Of a DNA stretch of 64,000 nucleotides, positions 19,114-28,195 are shown piece after piece. The DNA is taken from contig CAYVWB010000015.1 of assembly GCA_964455395.1 (NCBI GenBank), positions 1-64,000 of the forward strand. The letters are read 5' to 3'. The first letter of the stretch is position 1; the number at the start of each line of letters is the position of its first letter. The translations under genes were made by a program, and so were the position numbers. The notes beneath the pieces are model-generated. The model made no database searches. It was not told the origin of the DNA and saw only the letters and a list, made by a program, of their open reading frames with translations. The stretch comes from CAYVWB01 sp964455395. GTDB taxonomy: Bacteria > Desulfobacterota > Desulfovibrionia > Desulfovibrionales > Desulfovibrionaceae.

Positions 19114-20175
19114 CTACGCCGACACGAGCGCGCGCAGAGCGTGGGCGAAGGCGTCCACGTCATCTGGAGTGGTGTCGAAGGCGGTCATCCAGCGGGCAAC
19201 GGGGTCGCCGTCGCGGCCGTCGCGGTTCCAGAGATAGAAAGGGAACTGCGCCTGGAGCGGCGCCACGGCGGCGGCGGGAAGGCTGGCGAACACGACGTTG
19301 GTCTCCACGGGCTGAGTGAGAGCGACCCCGGGATGCGCCGTGACGGCCTCGGCGAGGCGTTGGGCCATGGCGTTGGCCCGGCGCGCGTTTTCCAACCACA
19401 ACTCCCCGCCGAACATGGCGGAAAATTGCGCGGCGAGAAACCGCATCTTGGAGCCGAGCTGCATGCCCTGTTTGCGGATGTAGGAAAACTCCGCGTCCAG
19501 CCCCTCCTTCAGAAAGACCACGGCTTCGCCGTACATCATGCCATTCTTGCCGCCGCCCAGGGAGAGGACATCCACGCCGACGTCACGGGTCATGGCGGCG
19601 AGCGGGACGTCGAGGGCTGCGGCTGCGTTGGCGAGGCGCGCGCCGTCCATGTGGAAGGCCAGTCCTTCGCGCGCACAGAACTCGCCAAGGGCGTGGAGTT
19701 CTTCCACCGTATAACAGACGCCCAGCTCGGTGGGTTGCGTCACGCTGACGGCGGCGGGCTGGCTGTGGTGTTCGAACCCGCGGCTGGCTAGCAACGGCGC
19801 AAGCGATTCCGGCGCGATCTTGCCGTGATCGTGCGCGACCGGGATGAGCTTGGCGCCGAGATGCCGCTCCGGGGCGCCGCACTCGTCCACATTGATATGC
19901 GCCGACTGCGCACACAGCACGCTCTGGTGCGGCCGCACGCAAGTCTGCAGCCCCAAGACATTGGCGGCGGTGCCCAGAAACACGAAATACGCCGAGGACC
20001 GGGACCCGAAGTGCGCGCGCAGTTCGTCGCAGGCGCGCCGGGTGAGGGGGTCGCCGCCGTAGGCCATGGCGTGGCCCTGGTTCGCGTGCTGTAGTGCTTC
20101 CATGACGCGAGGGTGAACGCCGGCGTAGTTGTCGCTGGCGAAAGACCGCCGTGGCGGGGAGTGCGTCGCCGTCAT
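19114..20175 (-). CDS. ltaE: Low-specificity L-threonine aldolase
   Basis: Cleaves L-threonine or L-allo-threonine to glycine and acetaldehyde using pyridoxal phosphate. The 353-residue fold-type I protein starts RRSFASDNYAGVHPRVMEAL, the usual N-terminus (SDNxxGxHP). PLP contacts are clear: HMDGAR with Asp177, and Lys210 in LSLGGGKNG, which forms the Schiff base. The segment VSVTQPTELGVCYT also fits. ATG at 20175 was chosen because upstream codons add only low-complexity sequence. Transcribed alone and divergent from the DUF5684-type gene. Family members also act on beta-hydroxy amino acids in general, so the physiological substrate is open. Confidence 0.9.
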   Translation of the reverse strand: MTATHSPPRRSFASDNYAGVHPRVMEALQHANQGHAMAYGGDPLTRRACDELRAHFGSRSSAYFVFLGTAANVLGLQTCVRPHQSVLCAQSAHINVDECGAPERHLGAKLIPVAHDHGKIAPESLAPLLASRGFEHHSQPAAVSVTQPTELGVCYTVEELHALGEFCAREGLAFHMDGARLANAAAALDVPLAAMTRDVGVDVLSLGGGKNGMMYGEAVVFLKEGLDAEFSYIRKQGMQLGSKMRFLAAQFSAMFGGELWLENARRANAMAQRLAEAVTAHPGVALTQPVETNVVFASLPAAAVAPLQAQFPFYLWNRDGRDGDPVARWMTAFDTTPDDVDAFAHALRALVSA

Positions 20176-20461
20176 GTGTGGACTCCTTCCTGACGCGCAG
20201 CGCCGCGTCTGGCGCCGCGAGTGGCTGAATGTTTGTGCAATCTTGCGCCGACTGTCTTGCGTTTGTTGGCAAAGAGGCGTATTCATTACATAGAAAAGTA
20301 TGGAGAGATCAAGCCGCGCGGGGAGTCATCACGTCTCTGTCGCGCATTGTCATCGCCGCGAGTGTGCGCCTGCATGTCGCTCGCAATGTTGTGGCCAGGC
20401 TCCGTTCAAGAAGGGGAAATTGGCGGAGCGCCAGCCAACCCCCATACGCAAGCACGAGTCC

Positions 20462-21940
20462 ATGATGCATACACGCCGCCCCCTGCATGTTCTCGGTAGA
20501 GTCGCCTTCGTCCTGACGATGGCCATGTTGCTCACCCCTGCTCCCGCGACAGGACAAACCGCGCAGGAACTGCACATGTGGCGCGAAGGCGACGCGTTGC
20601 GCATAGACGACCGCCGCCCGGATGGCAAGGAAGCCGCGCCCTCGTTCGGGAATCTCGAAAATCCCAATCCCGAACAGCCCCCCGCCGACACTGCGGAGCA
20701 ACAGGATGAAGGTCCGGTCTTTGCGGCGCCCCTGGCGCAACCCAACCGCGACCTTTCTGCAGAAGAGATGGCCGAGTCTTCCGAACCCATGCAAGCGCCG
20801 CAGCAACAAGCCGGGCAGGAGGCGGGCCAACTCCAGCAAGCGCTGGAGGACATGGTCCAGTTCTCGCCGGATGCCGGACAGGTCACCGTGGGCGACCAGA
20901 CCTTCAATATCTCTGAGAACATGTCGCCGGAAGAGATGATGGCCTTGCAGCAGCAGATGCAGCAACAGATGGGCCAACAGATGCAACAGCAGATGGGCGA
21001 GATGGGCGAGATGGGTCCCGCCATGATCATGGCGATGATCGGCGGCGCCATCATTCCCGTCTTGGTTATCGGCCTCGCGTTCTATGCGCTCATCACCTTC
21101 GTCTTCTACCGCATCGGCAAGAAATTCGGGGTGGGCAAGTACTGGGAATGGCTCATTCCCATCTACAACATGGTCTTGCTCAACCGCTGCGCAGGCACGC
21201 CCATGTACGTCGTCTTTCCCTTCATCGGAGCCATGGCGCTCACCTTGCTCATGATCCCGATGTTCTTCGTAAGCTTCGAGCTCGCCTTGGGACTTTCCTC
21301 CATCGCGCAGATCCTCAACCTCCTCAGCATCATCTCGCTCTTCATCATCATCGGCAAGGTCGCCGAACGTCTGGGCAAAAGCTTCATCCTCTGGGGCTTC
21401 CTCGGCGTGCTGGGCGGCCTGTTGCTGGGCATCCCGTATCTCATCCTCGCCTTCGACTCCTCCCGGCCCGTGGACGGCGGCGGCGGCGGAGGCGGGGGAT
21501 CCGGCAAGCCTTCCTGGAGCGAAGACGACAACCTCTTCGGGCAGGGCGAACCCCTCCTCGCGGCGGCTCCACCGACTGCGCCACAACCGCCCAAAGCGCC
21601 GCAGCCGCCCCAGGCCCCGCCACAAGCGTCGCCTCAGACTCCCTCCAGGGAACCCTCCGCCCCGCCCTGGACCAAGGAAGGCTTCGACCACGATGAAGGC
21701 ATCCCCGGACCGGCGGGCCTCTCTCTGGAAGACCTCGACGACGCGCCCCCGCCGCGCCCCACGGCTTCGCAGCAGAAACCCCCGGCGCCGCAGAAAAAAT
21801 CCGCTGCGCCCAGACAACCTGCCATGAAGCCGCCCCAACAGGCGCCCAAACAGGCCAAACCCGCGGCGGCCCAACAGAAAAAGCGGTCCCAACAAGACGA
21901 CGACTCCATCGGAGGCCCCCCGCCGCTGCTGGAGATGTAG
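20462..21940 (+). CDS. Exported DUF5684-type membrane protein with low-complexity flanks
   Basis: A 492-residue protein of unknown function. A signal peptide ends near PAPATG. A Gln- and Met-rich stretch (LQQQMQQQMGQQMQQQMGEM) comes before a central membrane domain with four or five helices carrying GKYWEWLIPIYNMVLLNR, the hallmark of the DUF5684 family. After a glycine run comes a long Pro-, Ala- and Gln-rich tail ending PPPLLEM. The frame extends upstream of 20462 without similarity. Either of two adjacent ATGs (20462, 20465) may be used. It stands alone, followed by a terminator hairpin. The tail suggests protein-protein contacts, but nothing more can be said. Confidence 0.7.
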   Translation: MMHTRRPLHVLGRVAFVLTMAMLLTPAPATGQTAQELHMWREGDALRIDDRRPDGKEAAPSFGNLENPNPEQPPADTAEQQDEGPVFAAPLAQPNRDLSAEEMAESSEPMQAPQQQAGQEAGQLQQALEDMVQFSPDAGQVTVGDQTFNISENMSPEEMMALQQQMQQQMGQQMQQQMGEMGEMGPAMIMAMIGGAIIPVLVIGLAFYALITFVFYRIGKKFGVGKYWEWLIPIYNMVLLNRCAGTPMYVVFPFIGAMALTLLMIPMFFVSFELALGLSSIAQILNLLSIISLFIIIGKVAERLGKSFILWGFLGVLGGLLLGIPYLILAFDSSRPVDGGGGGGGGSGKPSWSEDDNLFGQGEPLLAAAPPTAPQPPKAPQPPQAPPQASPQTPSREPSAPPWTKEGFDHDEGIPGPAGLSLEDLDDAPPPRPTASQQKPPAPQKKSAAPRQPAMKPPQQAPKQAKPAAAQQKKRSQQDDDSIGGPPPLLEM

Positions 21941-21980
21941 CGCCCGCCACGGCGCCACCCCCTTGACCCCTTGACGCTTT

Positions 21981-22014
21981 GACGCCGTCTGCGGCTGCCG
22001 CCACAGACGGCGTC
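21981..22014 (+). terminator. Hairpin downstream of the DUF5684-type gene
   Basis: A perfect 11-bp stem, gacgccgtctg with cagacggcgtc, encloses a 12-nt loop. It lies 40 bp after the stop codon and has only a weak T-rich follow-up (gtgctt). Confidence 0.6.
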
Positions 22015-22261
22015 GTGCTTGGCAACGCCCTTGACAACCCCATTCGCTGTATTATGATGTCGCGTTGTCACTCGACCCCGACGCGGTCGCCTATAGCGGC
22101 GCACAGCCATCCGGTTTCCCAGCGCTCTTTGGCGCGTGCCGTCGCAGGGGAGACCCTGTGCGCGCACCCAGCGCCGCAGCGTTGGGTATGTCCGCGACGC
22201 GGAAGATCAGCGACGCCTCCCGACCCGTGGGGATCACGCAGCACACCGCAAGGAGCCTCCC

Positions 22262-22459
22262 ATGCCATTGTACGACTACCGCTGTCGAGAATGCGAAACC
22301 GTCTTCGAAGAGCTCGTCACGCCGTTGCGCAGCAGCGAGCCGTGTTGTCCCAGATGTCGCAGCAAAGCCGTCACGCGGCTCCTCTCCAAACCGGCGCCGG
22401 CCGGCGCCAGCGTGAAGTCCGGCGGCGGCGGTTGTGCGCCCCGCGGCGGCTTCACGTGA
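22262..22459 (+). CDS. FmdB-family zinc ribbon protein
   Basis: A 65-residue protein starting MPLYDYRCRECETVFEELV with a second pair in CCPRCRSK, giving the CxxC...CxxC zinc ribbon of the FmdB family (putative regulatory or metal-binding proteins named after the formamidase gene cluster). The C-terminus is Gly-rich with one more Cys. The AAGGAG site just upstream fixes the start at 22262. It lies 76 bp before htpG and may share its transcript. Exact function is unknown for the family. Confidence 0.85.
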   Translation: MPLYDYRCRECETVFEELVTPLRSSEPCCPRCRSKAVTRLLSKPAPAGASVKSGGGGCAPRGGFT

Positions 22460-22535
22460 GGCTGAAACCGACCGCCGCAGTCTGCGGCGTCCCTCGTCCA
22501 TACAACCCCTAGCATTTCTGTGGAGCACTCTCGCC

Positions 22536-24497
22536 ATGACCCAGACCGGCGCTGAACAGTTCGAATTCAAAGCGGAAGTCCGCAAGCTGCTGAACATCAT
22601 CACCCACTCGCTGTATTCCAACCGCGAGATATTCCTGCGCGAACTCGTCTCCAACGCCTCGGACGCACTGGACAAGCTGCGCTACGAGCTCAATCGCAAC
22701 GTGGAGCCCGTGGACGCCGAGCTTCCCCTGGAGATCCGCATCGAGATCGACAAGGACGCCAAGAAGCTCGTCATCACGGACACCGGCGTCGGCATGACCC
22801 ACGACGAGCTCGCAGCCAACCTCGGCACCATCGCCAAGTCCGGCTCCGAGGAGTTTCTGGACAACCTCGCCAAGACAGCCGAGGAGTCCCGGAAAACCGA
22901 CGCCGACACCTCTGCAGACGAAAACGCGCCGGACGCCGCCTCCATCATCGGCCGTTTCGGCGTGGGCTTCTACTCCGTCTTCATGGTGGCCGAGACGGTC
23001 CAGGTCGTCTCGCGCTCCTTCCAGCCCGGCCAGCACGCCTACCGCTGGACTTCCGACGGCCTCGGCGCGTTCACCATCGAACCCCTGGACGACGCCGACG
23101 CCGCCACCGTGCAGCGCGGAACCCGCGTGGAGATCTTCCTGAAGGACGACGCGGTGGAGTACCTGGACAAGCACCGCGTGGAGGACGCGCTCAAGCGCCA
23201 CTCCGGCTTCATCCGCTTCGACATCCTCCTCGACGGGGAGAAGGTGAACACCACGCCGGCCCTCTGGCGCGAACCCAAATTCCAGATCACCGAAGAGCAG
23301 TACGCGGACTTCTACAAGCACATCAGCTACGACACGAAGCCCCCCCTCTCCACCCTGCACGTCTCCGTGGACGCGCCGGTGCAGTTCACCAGCCTCGCGT
23401 TCATCCCCGAGCAAGGCCGCGATCTCTACGGCCTCTCCCAAGGGCGCTACGGCCTGGACCTCTACAACCGCCGCGTGCTCATCGCCAAGGAATTCAAGGA
23501 TTTTTTGCCGGAATACCTGGGCTTTCTCACGGGCCTTGTGGATACGGAGGACCTCCCTCTGAACATCTCCCGCGAGACCTTGCAGGAGAACGCGCTCATC
23601 CGCAAAATCCAGTCCACCTTGACGAAGCAGACCCTCACCCACTTGGGCAAGCTCGCCAAGGACGACCCCGAGAAGTACTCGACCTTCTGGCGCGCGCACG
23701 GCAGCGTCTTCAAGCACGGCTACGCCGACTACGCCAATCAGGAAAAGTTCGCGCCTCTGTTGCGGTTCAACGCATCCGGCCTGCCGGACAAGGACGCGCT
23801 CATCTCCCTGGACGAGTACATCGAGCGCAGCAAGGAAGGCCAGGAAGCCATCTATTTCATCGCCGGGACCAGCCGCGAGTCCATAGCCATGAGCCCCCTC
23901 ATGGAGATGTTCGACCGCAAGGGGATCGAAGCGCTCTACCTCTATGAACCCATTGATGAATTCGTGCTGGAGACGCTCGGCTCCTACAAGGACAAGCCCC
24001 TTGTGGCCGCGGAGAAAGTCAAGCCGGAGGACCTGGATCGCTTCGAGAACGCCACAGAGGTGGAGGAAGCCCCCGAGCTCTCCGACACGGACCGCTCCAC
24101 CATGGACGCCTTGGTGGCGCGCGTGAAGGAGATCCTCGGCGAACGCGTCACCGAGGTGCGGCTTTCCAAGCGCCTGACCACCAGCCCGGCGCTGCTCGTC
24201 AGTCCTGACGACGGCATGAGCTCGCACATGCAGAAGATCATGCAGATCATCAACAAGGACGCCGAGCCGCCGCAGAAAGCCATGGAGCTCAATCCGGATC
24301 ACCCGCTGCTCCGCAACCTTCTCGGCGTCTACAAGAAGAATCCTTCGGACGCCTACTTGACGCAGAGCGTGGAGCAGCTTTTCGAATCCTGCTTGCTGAT
24401 GGACGGCTATCTCACCGATCCACACGCCATGGTGGAACGCATGAACAAACTGCTGGAACAGTCCAGCGGCTGGTATCTGCAAGTGCACAACGACTGA
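22536..24497 (+). CDS. htpG: Molecular chaperone HtpG (Hsp90)
   Basis: ATP-dependent dimeric chaperone of 653 residues acting late in protein folding in the cytosol. The GHKL ATPase domain opens with [20 protein letters not shown], has [12 protein letters not shown], the DTGVGMT nucleotide motif and [13 protein letters not shown]. The middle domain has the catalytic-loop segment [18 protein letters not shown] with its conserved Arg. The C-terminal dimerisation domain reads [12 protein letters not shown] at the end. The insert with several Asp and Glu after residue 125 is ordinary lid variation. ATG at 22536 has GGAG upstream. Followed by a typical terminator. Confidence 0.97.
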
Positions 24498-24538
24498 TCA
24501 GCGCCAGACGCGTCGTATTGCGTCATCCGCATCCTCTC

Positions 24539-24575
24539 GGGGAAGCTCTTTTACTGCCAGGGCTTCCCCTTTTTC
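24539..24575 (+). terminator. Rho-independent terminator of htpG
   Basis: The stem ggggaagc/gcttcccc encloses a 14-nt loop and is followed by ttttt-c-ttt. Found 42 bp after the stop codon, ahead of the convergent DUF72 gene. Confidence 0.85.
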
Positions 24576-24632
24576 TTTGGCCGAGAGAGAACACTCTGTC
24601 CAGCGCCTTGGTTCATGGCTGCATTCTGTGGT

Positions 24633-25424
24633 TCACCGCACGAGTTCCTGCAGCTCGACAGCGTTCAGGGGGGCGAAGGCGGAGTCGTCATTGTCGAAGT
24701 AACAGAAGCAATCCATGCCCTTCGCGCGCCACTCCTGGAGATGCTTCGCCATGACGCGCAATTGTTCCCTGGTGTAACGGCCTTTGTAGGGTTCGTGTGT
24801 GGGACCATGCATGCGGACATAGCCGAAATCCGCGGTGACTCGCCACGGCGTTCTGTATCCCGCCAGCTCGTAGACGCAGAAGGCCGCGTTGTGACGGCGC
24901 AAGACATCTTCCACTGCCTGCGTGGCCTCTGCGTCTTCTGCAGCATGTCTCTTACTTGACGCATCCTTGTCATCATGGTGCGTAATGTGAATCCATCGCG
25001 TATCACGAAATTCCACGGCGAGGCGCAAGGATTTCGGAAAACACGCCAAGGCGTCGTCCAATCGTCTAGGATTCGGCTTCCAGCTGGGTGGCAATTGCAG
25101 CAGCACAGGCCCCAGCTTTGCACCGAAAGGACGAATTGCCTCCAAAAATTTCGTAACAGGCTCTTCCGGGTCCTTCAGCTTCTTCATATGGGTGATGTAT
25201 CGACTCGCCTTCACGGCGAAGGTGAAATGCTCCGGCGTCTGTCGCACCCATGTGGAGACGGAGTCTGCATCGGGCAAGCCGTAGAATGTGGAGTTCACTT
25301 CCACGCTGGCGAGGTGTTCCGCATACCTGGCGAGCATCTGCTCACCGGTGACGGACGACTCGTAGAATGGACCTCTCCAGTGCGCGTAGTTCCAACCGGA
25401 CGCGCCAATGTACGTGGCGGCCAT
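24633..25424 (-). CDS. DUF72 domain protein
   Basis: A 263-residue cytoplasmic protein with the DUF72 (YecE) TIM-barrel-like fold. Recognisable parts are the start YIGASGWNYAHWRGPFYE, VEVNSTFYGLPD, FTFAVKASRYITH, GPVLLQLPPSW, AVEFRDTRW, YVRMHGPTHE and the closing CFCYFDNDDSAFAP. The biochemical role of the family is not established. ATG at 25424 has AAAGGAGG upstream. Convergent with htpG and divergent from the DAC-domain gene at 25568, with which it shares a 143-bp upstream region. Confidence 0.9.
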   Translation of the reverse strand: MAATYIGASGWNYAHWRGPFYESSVTGEQMLARYAEHLASVEVNSTFYGLPDADSVSTWVRQTPEHFTFAVKASRYITHMKKLKDPEEPVTKFLEAIRPFGAKLGPVLLQLPPSWKPNPRRLDDALACFPKSLRLAVEFRDTRWIHITHHDDKDASSKRHAAEDAEATQAVEDVLRRHNAAFCVYELAGYRTPWRVTADFGYVRMHGPTHEPYKGRYTREQLRVMAKHLQEWRAKGMDCFCYFDNDDSAFAPLNAVELQELVR

Positions 25425-25567
25425 GCGCGCCTCCTTTCTGGTGCTCTCCTGTCCTCCTAGCCGCTGCGGCGTGCGCGGACAACGGTGAGGAATCCGGAGA
25501 TGACCGCCTTCCCCCGCCGCTGGACGCAACCGCCTCCTCGCGGTACCCTGCACGCAAGGGAGGCGTC

Positions 25568-27004
25568 ATGGGCCGCAGCGCCGCTCGCCCCGCCGAGCAG
25601 CACATTCTTCACACCATCGTCGATGGACTCGCTGAGGGTCTGAGCCAGTTCTCCGGGCCCAGCCGCGCCGCCGTGGTCTACGCCGTGGGGCCCGACGACG
25701 AGCTGCGCATCCACGATCCGCAGCGCCTCCTCGACGGTCACGAACCCCGGCTGCAGCAGTACTTCGTGGACTCCGACGCATGGCGGCCCACGCCGACGGA
25801 CGACGCCTGGGGTCTCATCGCGCCCATTGCGCACGAAGATTTCCAGCCGGCCGGTCTGGTGACCTTCGCCGGCGGCGCTGCGGCCTGCGCGTATCAGATG
25901 TGGTTCACGGAACGTCACCCCGAGATGTGCTCCGCCGCGCCGGTCACGCGGTGGCTGGAGCACGCCGCCTTGCTGCTGGCCCAGGATCTGGCCGCGCCGC
26001 ACCCCATGCGGCCGGATACCTCCGGCTATGTGCTGCGGGAATACGCCACCCACGCCGTGCGTGACGCCTTGCTGGACGAACGCAACCGCCTCCAGGGGTG
26101 GGACACCGCCCTGCGCATCTACCCCACGCTGGACGCCATCCTCAATGTTTCCAAGACGCTGGAGGAAGGCGCGCCGCCTCGTGGCCGGCTCATCTTTGCG
26201 GAACCAGCCCTGCTGGCCCCGGTGCGCTTTCTGGCGCGATTCCCCCGCGACCAGCGCCCGCTGCTCTCCAACGCCAAGCACGTGCGCAAGCTGATGCAAG
26301 TGGTGGAAGACGGCCACGGCGCTCTCGCTTCGGATGGCGAGAAGGTGGTGGGCATCGCCGCGCCGCCTGCGCCAAGCGCCGCTGTCACCGCGGATTTCCA
26401 TGGCAGTCACGGCTTCGTCAGCCTGGGCGGCGAGGAGTTCTGCAGCTTCTCGGACGGCCGCTTCTCCTCCTCCACGCGGCGGGCCAAGCTGGTGCATCTG
26501 GAAGAAATTCTTCTGGAATCCCGACTCCATGCAGATACGGCGTTCATGTTGTTGCACATGGCGCACGCGCTGACGCACTCGGCGCAGGAAAATCGGCACG
26601 GCTGCACGCTGGTCGTGGATCTGGGGCTTTCCCCGTTGACGATCCCGGGGCAGCAGTTGGAGACCCCCCTGGACCTGGTGCAGGACCACGCACTCGCCCT
26701 GGCCATGGCGCTTTCCCGCGTGGACGGCGCCGTGCACATCGGCGCAGACCTGAAACTCTACGGCTTCGGGTGTCTGCTGGACGGCATGGCGGCGCCGGGG
26801 GAAAACCGAGCGCGGGGGGCGCGGTTCAACTCCGCGCTCCGGTTCACGGCTGCGCATCCCCAGACAGTGGCGGTGGTCGTCTCCAAGGATCGGCCGGCTT
26901 CCACCTTCCAGAACGGCGTGGAGCTGACGGGGGCTTGCCCCTTGCTGACGTCGCCCAGCCCCTTCGAACAGCCGCCTTTGTTGCGAACGTGGCTCGCCCG
27001 CTGA
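25568..27004 (+). CDS. Protein with diadenylate-cyclase-like (DAC/DisA_N) C-terminal domain
   Basis: A 478-residue soluble protein. Its last 100 residues resemble the DAC domain that makes cyclic di-AMP: VDGAVHIGADLKLYGFGCLL with the DGA motif at about 386-388, and RGARFNSALRF at about 416-426, in the place of the canonical G-x-RHRAA motif. It ends with VAVVVSKDRPASTFQNG. Because the RHR motif is changed (Arg419, Ser422 and Ala423 remain), activity may be altered or the nucleotide different. The N-terminal 370 residues are probably a sensor of the DACNV type that precedes such domains in other bacteria. GGGAGG upstream supports the start at 25568. It appears to be a single-gene unit. Confidence 0.7.
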   Translation: MGRSAARPAEQHILHTIVDGLAEGLSQFSGPSRAAVVYAVGPDDELRIHDPQRLLDGHEPRLQQYFVDSDAWRPTPTDDAWGLIAPIAHEDFQPAGLVTFAGGAAACAYQMWFTERHPEMCSAAPVTRWLEHAALLLAQDLAAPHPMRPDTSGYVLREYATHAVRDALLDERNRLQGWDTALRIYPTLDAILNVSKTLEEGAPPRGRLIFAEPALLAPVRFLARFPRDQRPLLSNAKHVRKLMQVVEDGHGALASDGEKVVGIAAPPAPSAAVTADFHGSHGFVSLGGEEFCSFSDGRFSSSTRRAKLVHLEEILLESRLHADTAFMLLHMAHALTHSAQENRHGCTLVVDLGLSPLTIPGQQLETPLDLVQDHALALAMALSRVDGAVHIGADLKLYGFGCLLDGMAAPGENRARGARFNSALRFTAAHPQTVAVVVSKDRPASTFQNGVELTGACPLLTSPSPFEQPPLLRTWLAR

Positions 27005-27432
27005 ATCCCGAATCATCCCTCGAGTTTTCGCGTGGCCTTCGTGGCGCGGAACGACTGGCGCGTCTGCTGCAGACGCGTCGCGGTTCTTCGGGGCGACGGC
27101 GTCTCCCCGGCGTGGCGCACGCCGCATGTGTCTTCGTGCCCTTTTTTTTGCGAAAGAATCGCCTCCGGGACAAGGAAAACAGCTGATTCCACGAAGGGCA
27201 GCGACGCTTGTACATTTTATTCACATGCAGATGCAGGGGATTTTCGAAGTATTAAGCGACAGATGGAATCCTACCAAAAGACAATGAAACCAATTTTGTG
27301 AAATGGATCACTTTTTATGAGATTTCTTTCCATTTCCGTATTTTTGGACTATAGCATGCGGTAGGTTTTACGTTCCATAACCATGGAGAGAGGCGACGGC
27401 GACGTACGATTTCAACGTGCTCCAAAAAGGGG
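27005..27432 (+). promoter_or_regulatory. 428-bp region upstream of the rnf operon
   Basis: No gene seen. The first part holds a near-perfect palindrome (cgcgtctgc-t-gcagacgcg, 27059-27077) that may end the DAC gene transcript. From about 27200 the sequence becomes much richer in A and T than its surroundings and should carry the rnf promoter. A loose GG-N10-GC match with ttgg at 27344-27347 is too weak to call. Confidence 0.5.
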
Positions 27433-28185
27433 ATGGACGCCTTGAACAAGCGGTATGCTCCTATTCTGATCGTGTGCGGCGCGCTGGCCGTGCTGGCCAT
27501 GGTGGGTCAGCTCACGCCAGCGCCATCCCAGGAAACGCCGGTCCGTCTGCGGCTGGACAACAAAGGCGGCGACGTGGTCCTCGCGCACACCCGCCACACC
27601 GAAGACTATGGCGTCTCCTGCGAGACCTGCCACCACGAAAGCGAGACGCCCAGCCCGGACCCCACGCCTTGCGGCGCGTGCCATCCCGCAGATTTCGATG
27701 ACGCCTGGCTCGTCGCCCACCAGCAGGACATCCCGCAAGACGCCTGCGCCAAGTGCCATCACGCCGTGATGGACGGTCTCGACTGGAGCCATCAGGACCA
27801 CATCGACCTCTACTCCAGCGACTGCACGGACTGTCATCACGGGCCCGACATCGAACCCGAGCCCATGGCCTGCGGCGACTGCCACATGGAGGAAGGCGAT
27901 GACGCCATGCCCTCCCTGCGCGACGCCGGTCATCAGAGCTGCATCACATGTCATTCCGACCAGTTCGACGCCGGCCTGGAAGGCTGCAGCTACTGCCACG
28001 AGATAACCCCCGTGCAGGAGTTCCAGGCGCCGGCGCCTGCCTGTTCCCAATGCCACTACGACGCTGAAGAGCCCCTCATTCCCGCGCGCATGGAGGCCTT
28101 CCACCAGAGCTGCATGGGCTGTCATGAAGAGCTCGGCGCAGGCCCCTACGGCGAAGATTCGTGCAACCGCTGCCACACCAGGTAA
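27433..28185 (+). CDS. dhcA: Decahaem cytochrome c of the rnf operon
   Basis: A 250-residue periplasmic cytochrome with ten CxxCH haem-binding motifs (CETCH, CGACH, CAKCH, CTDCH, CGDCH, CITCH, CSYCH, CSQCH, CMGCH, CNRCH). A hydrophobic N-terminal segment (ILIVCGALAVLAMVGQL) serves as signal or membrane anchor. Several motifs have a second His after CxxCH, and lone His residues offer distal ligands, as in class III-type multihaem cytochromes. In Desulfovibrio such a gene leads the rnf operon and is thought to link the Rnf complex to the periplasmic cytochrome pool. Only 10 bp separate it from rnfC. AAGGGG precedes the start. Confidence 0.93.
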   Translation: MDALNKRYAPILIVCGALAVLAMVGQLTPAPSQETPVRLRLDNKGGDVVLAHTRHTEDYGVSCETCHHESETPSPDPTPCGACHPADFDDAWLVAHQQDIPQDACAKCHHAVMDGLDWSHQDHIDLYSSDCTDCHHGPDIEPEPMACGDCHMEEGDDAMPSLRDAGHQSCITCHSDQFDAGLEGCSYCHEITPVQEFQAPAPACSQCHYDAEEPLIPARMEAFHQSCMGCHEELGAGPYGEDSCNRCHTR

Positions 28186-28195
28186 AGGGACGACC

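Noticed and set aside
27344..27360. Possible sigma-54 promoter upstream of the decahaem cytochrome gene
   Set aside because: It has TTGG and TGC with N10 spacing, but most other consensus positions fail, so it is no better than chance in an AT-rich stretch.
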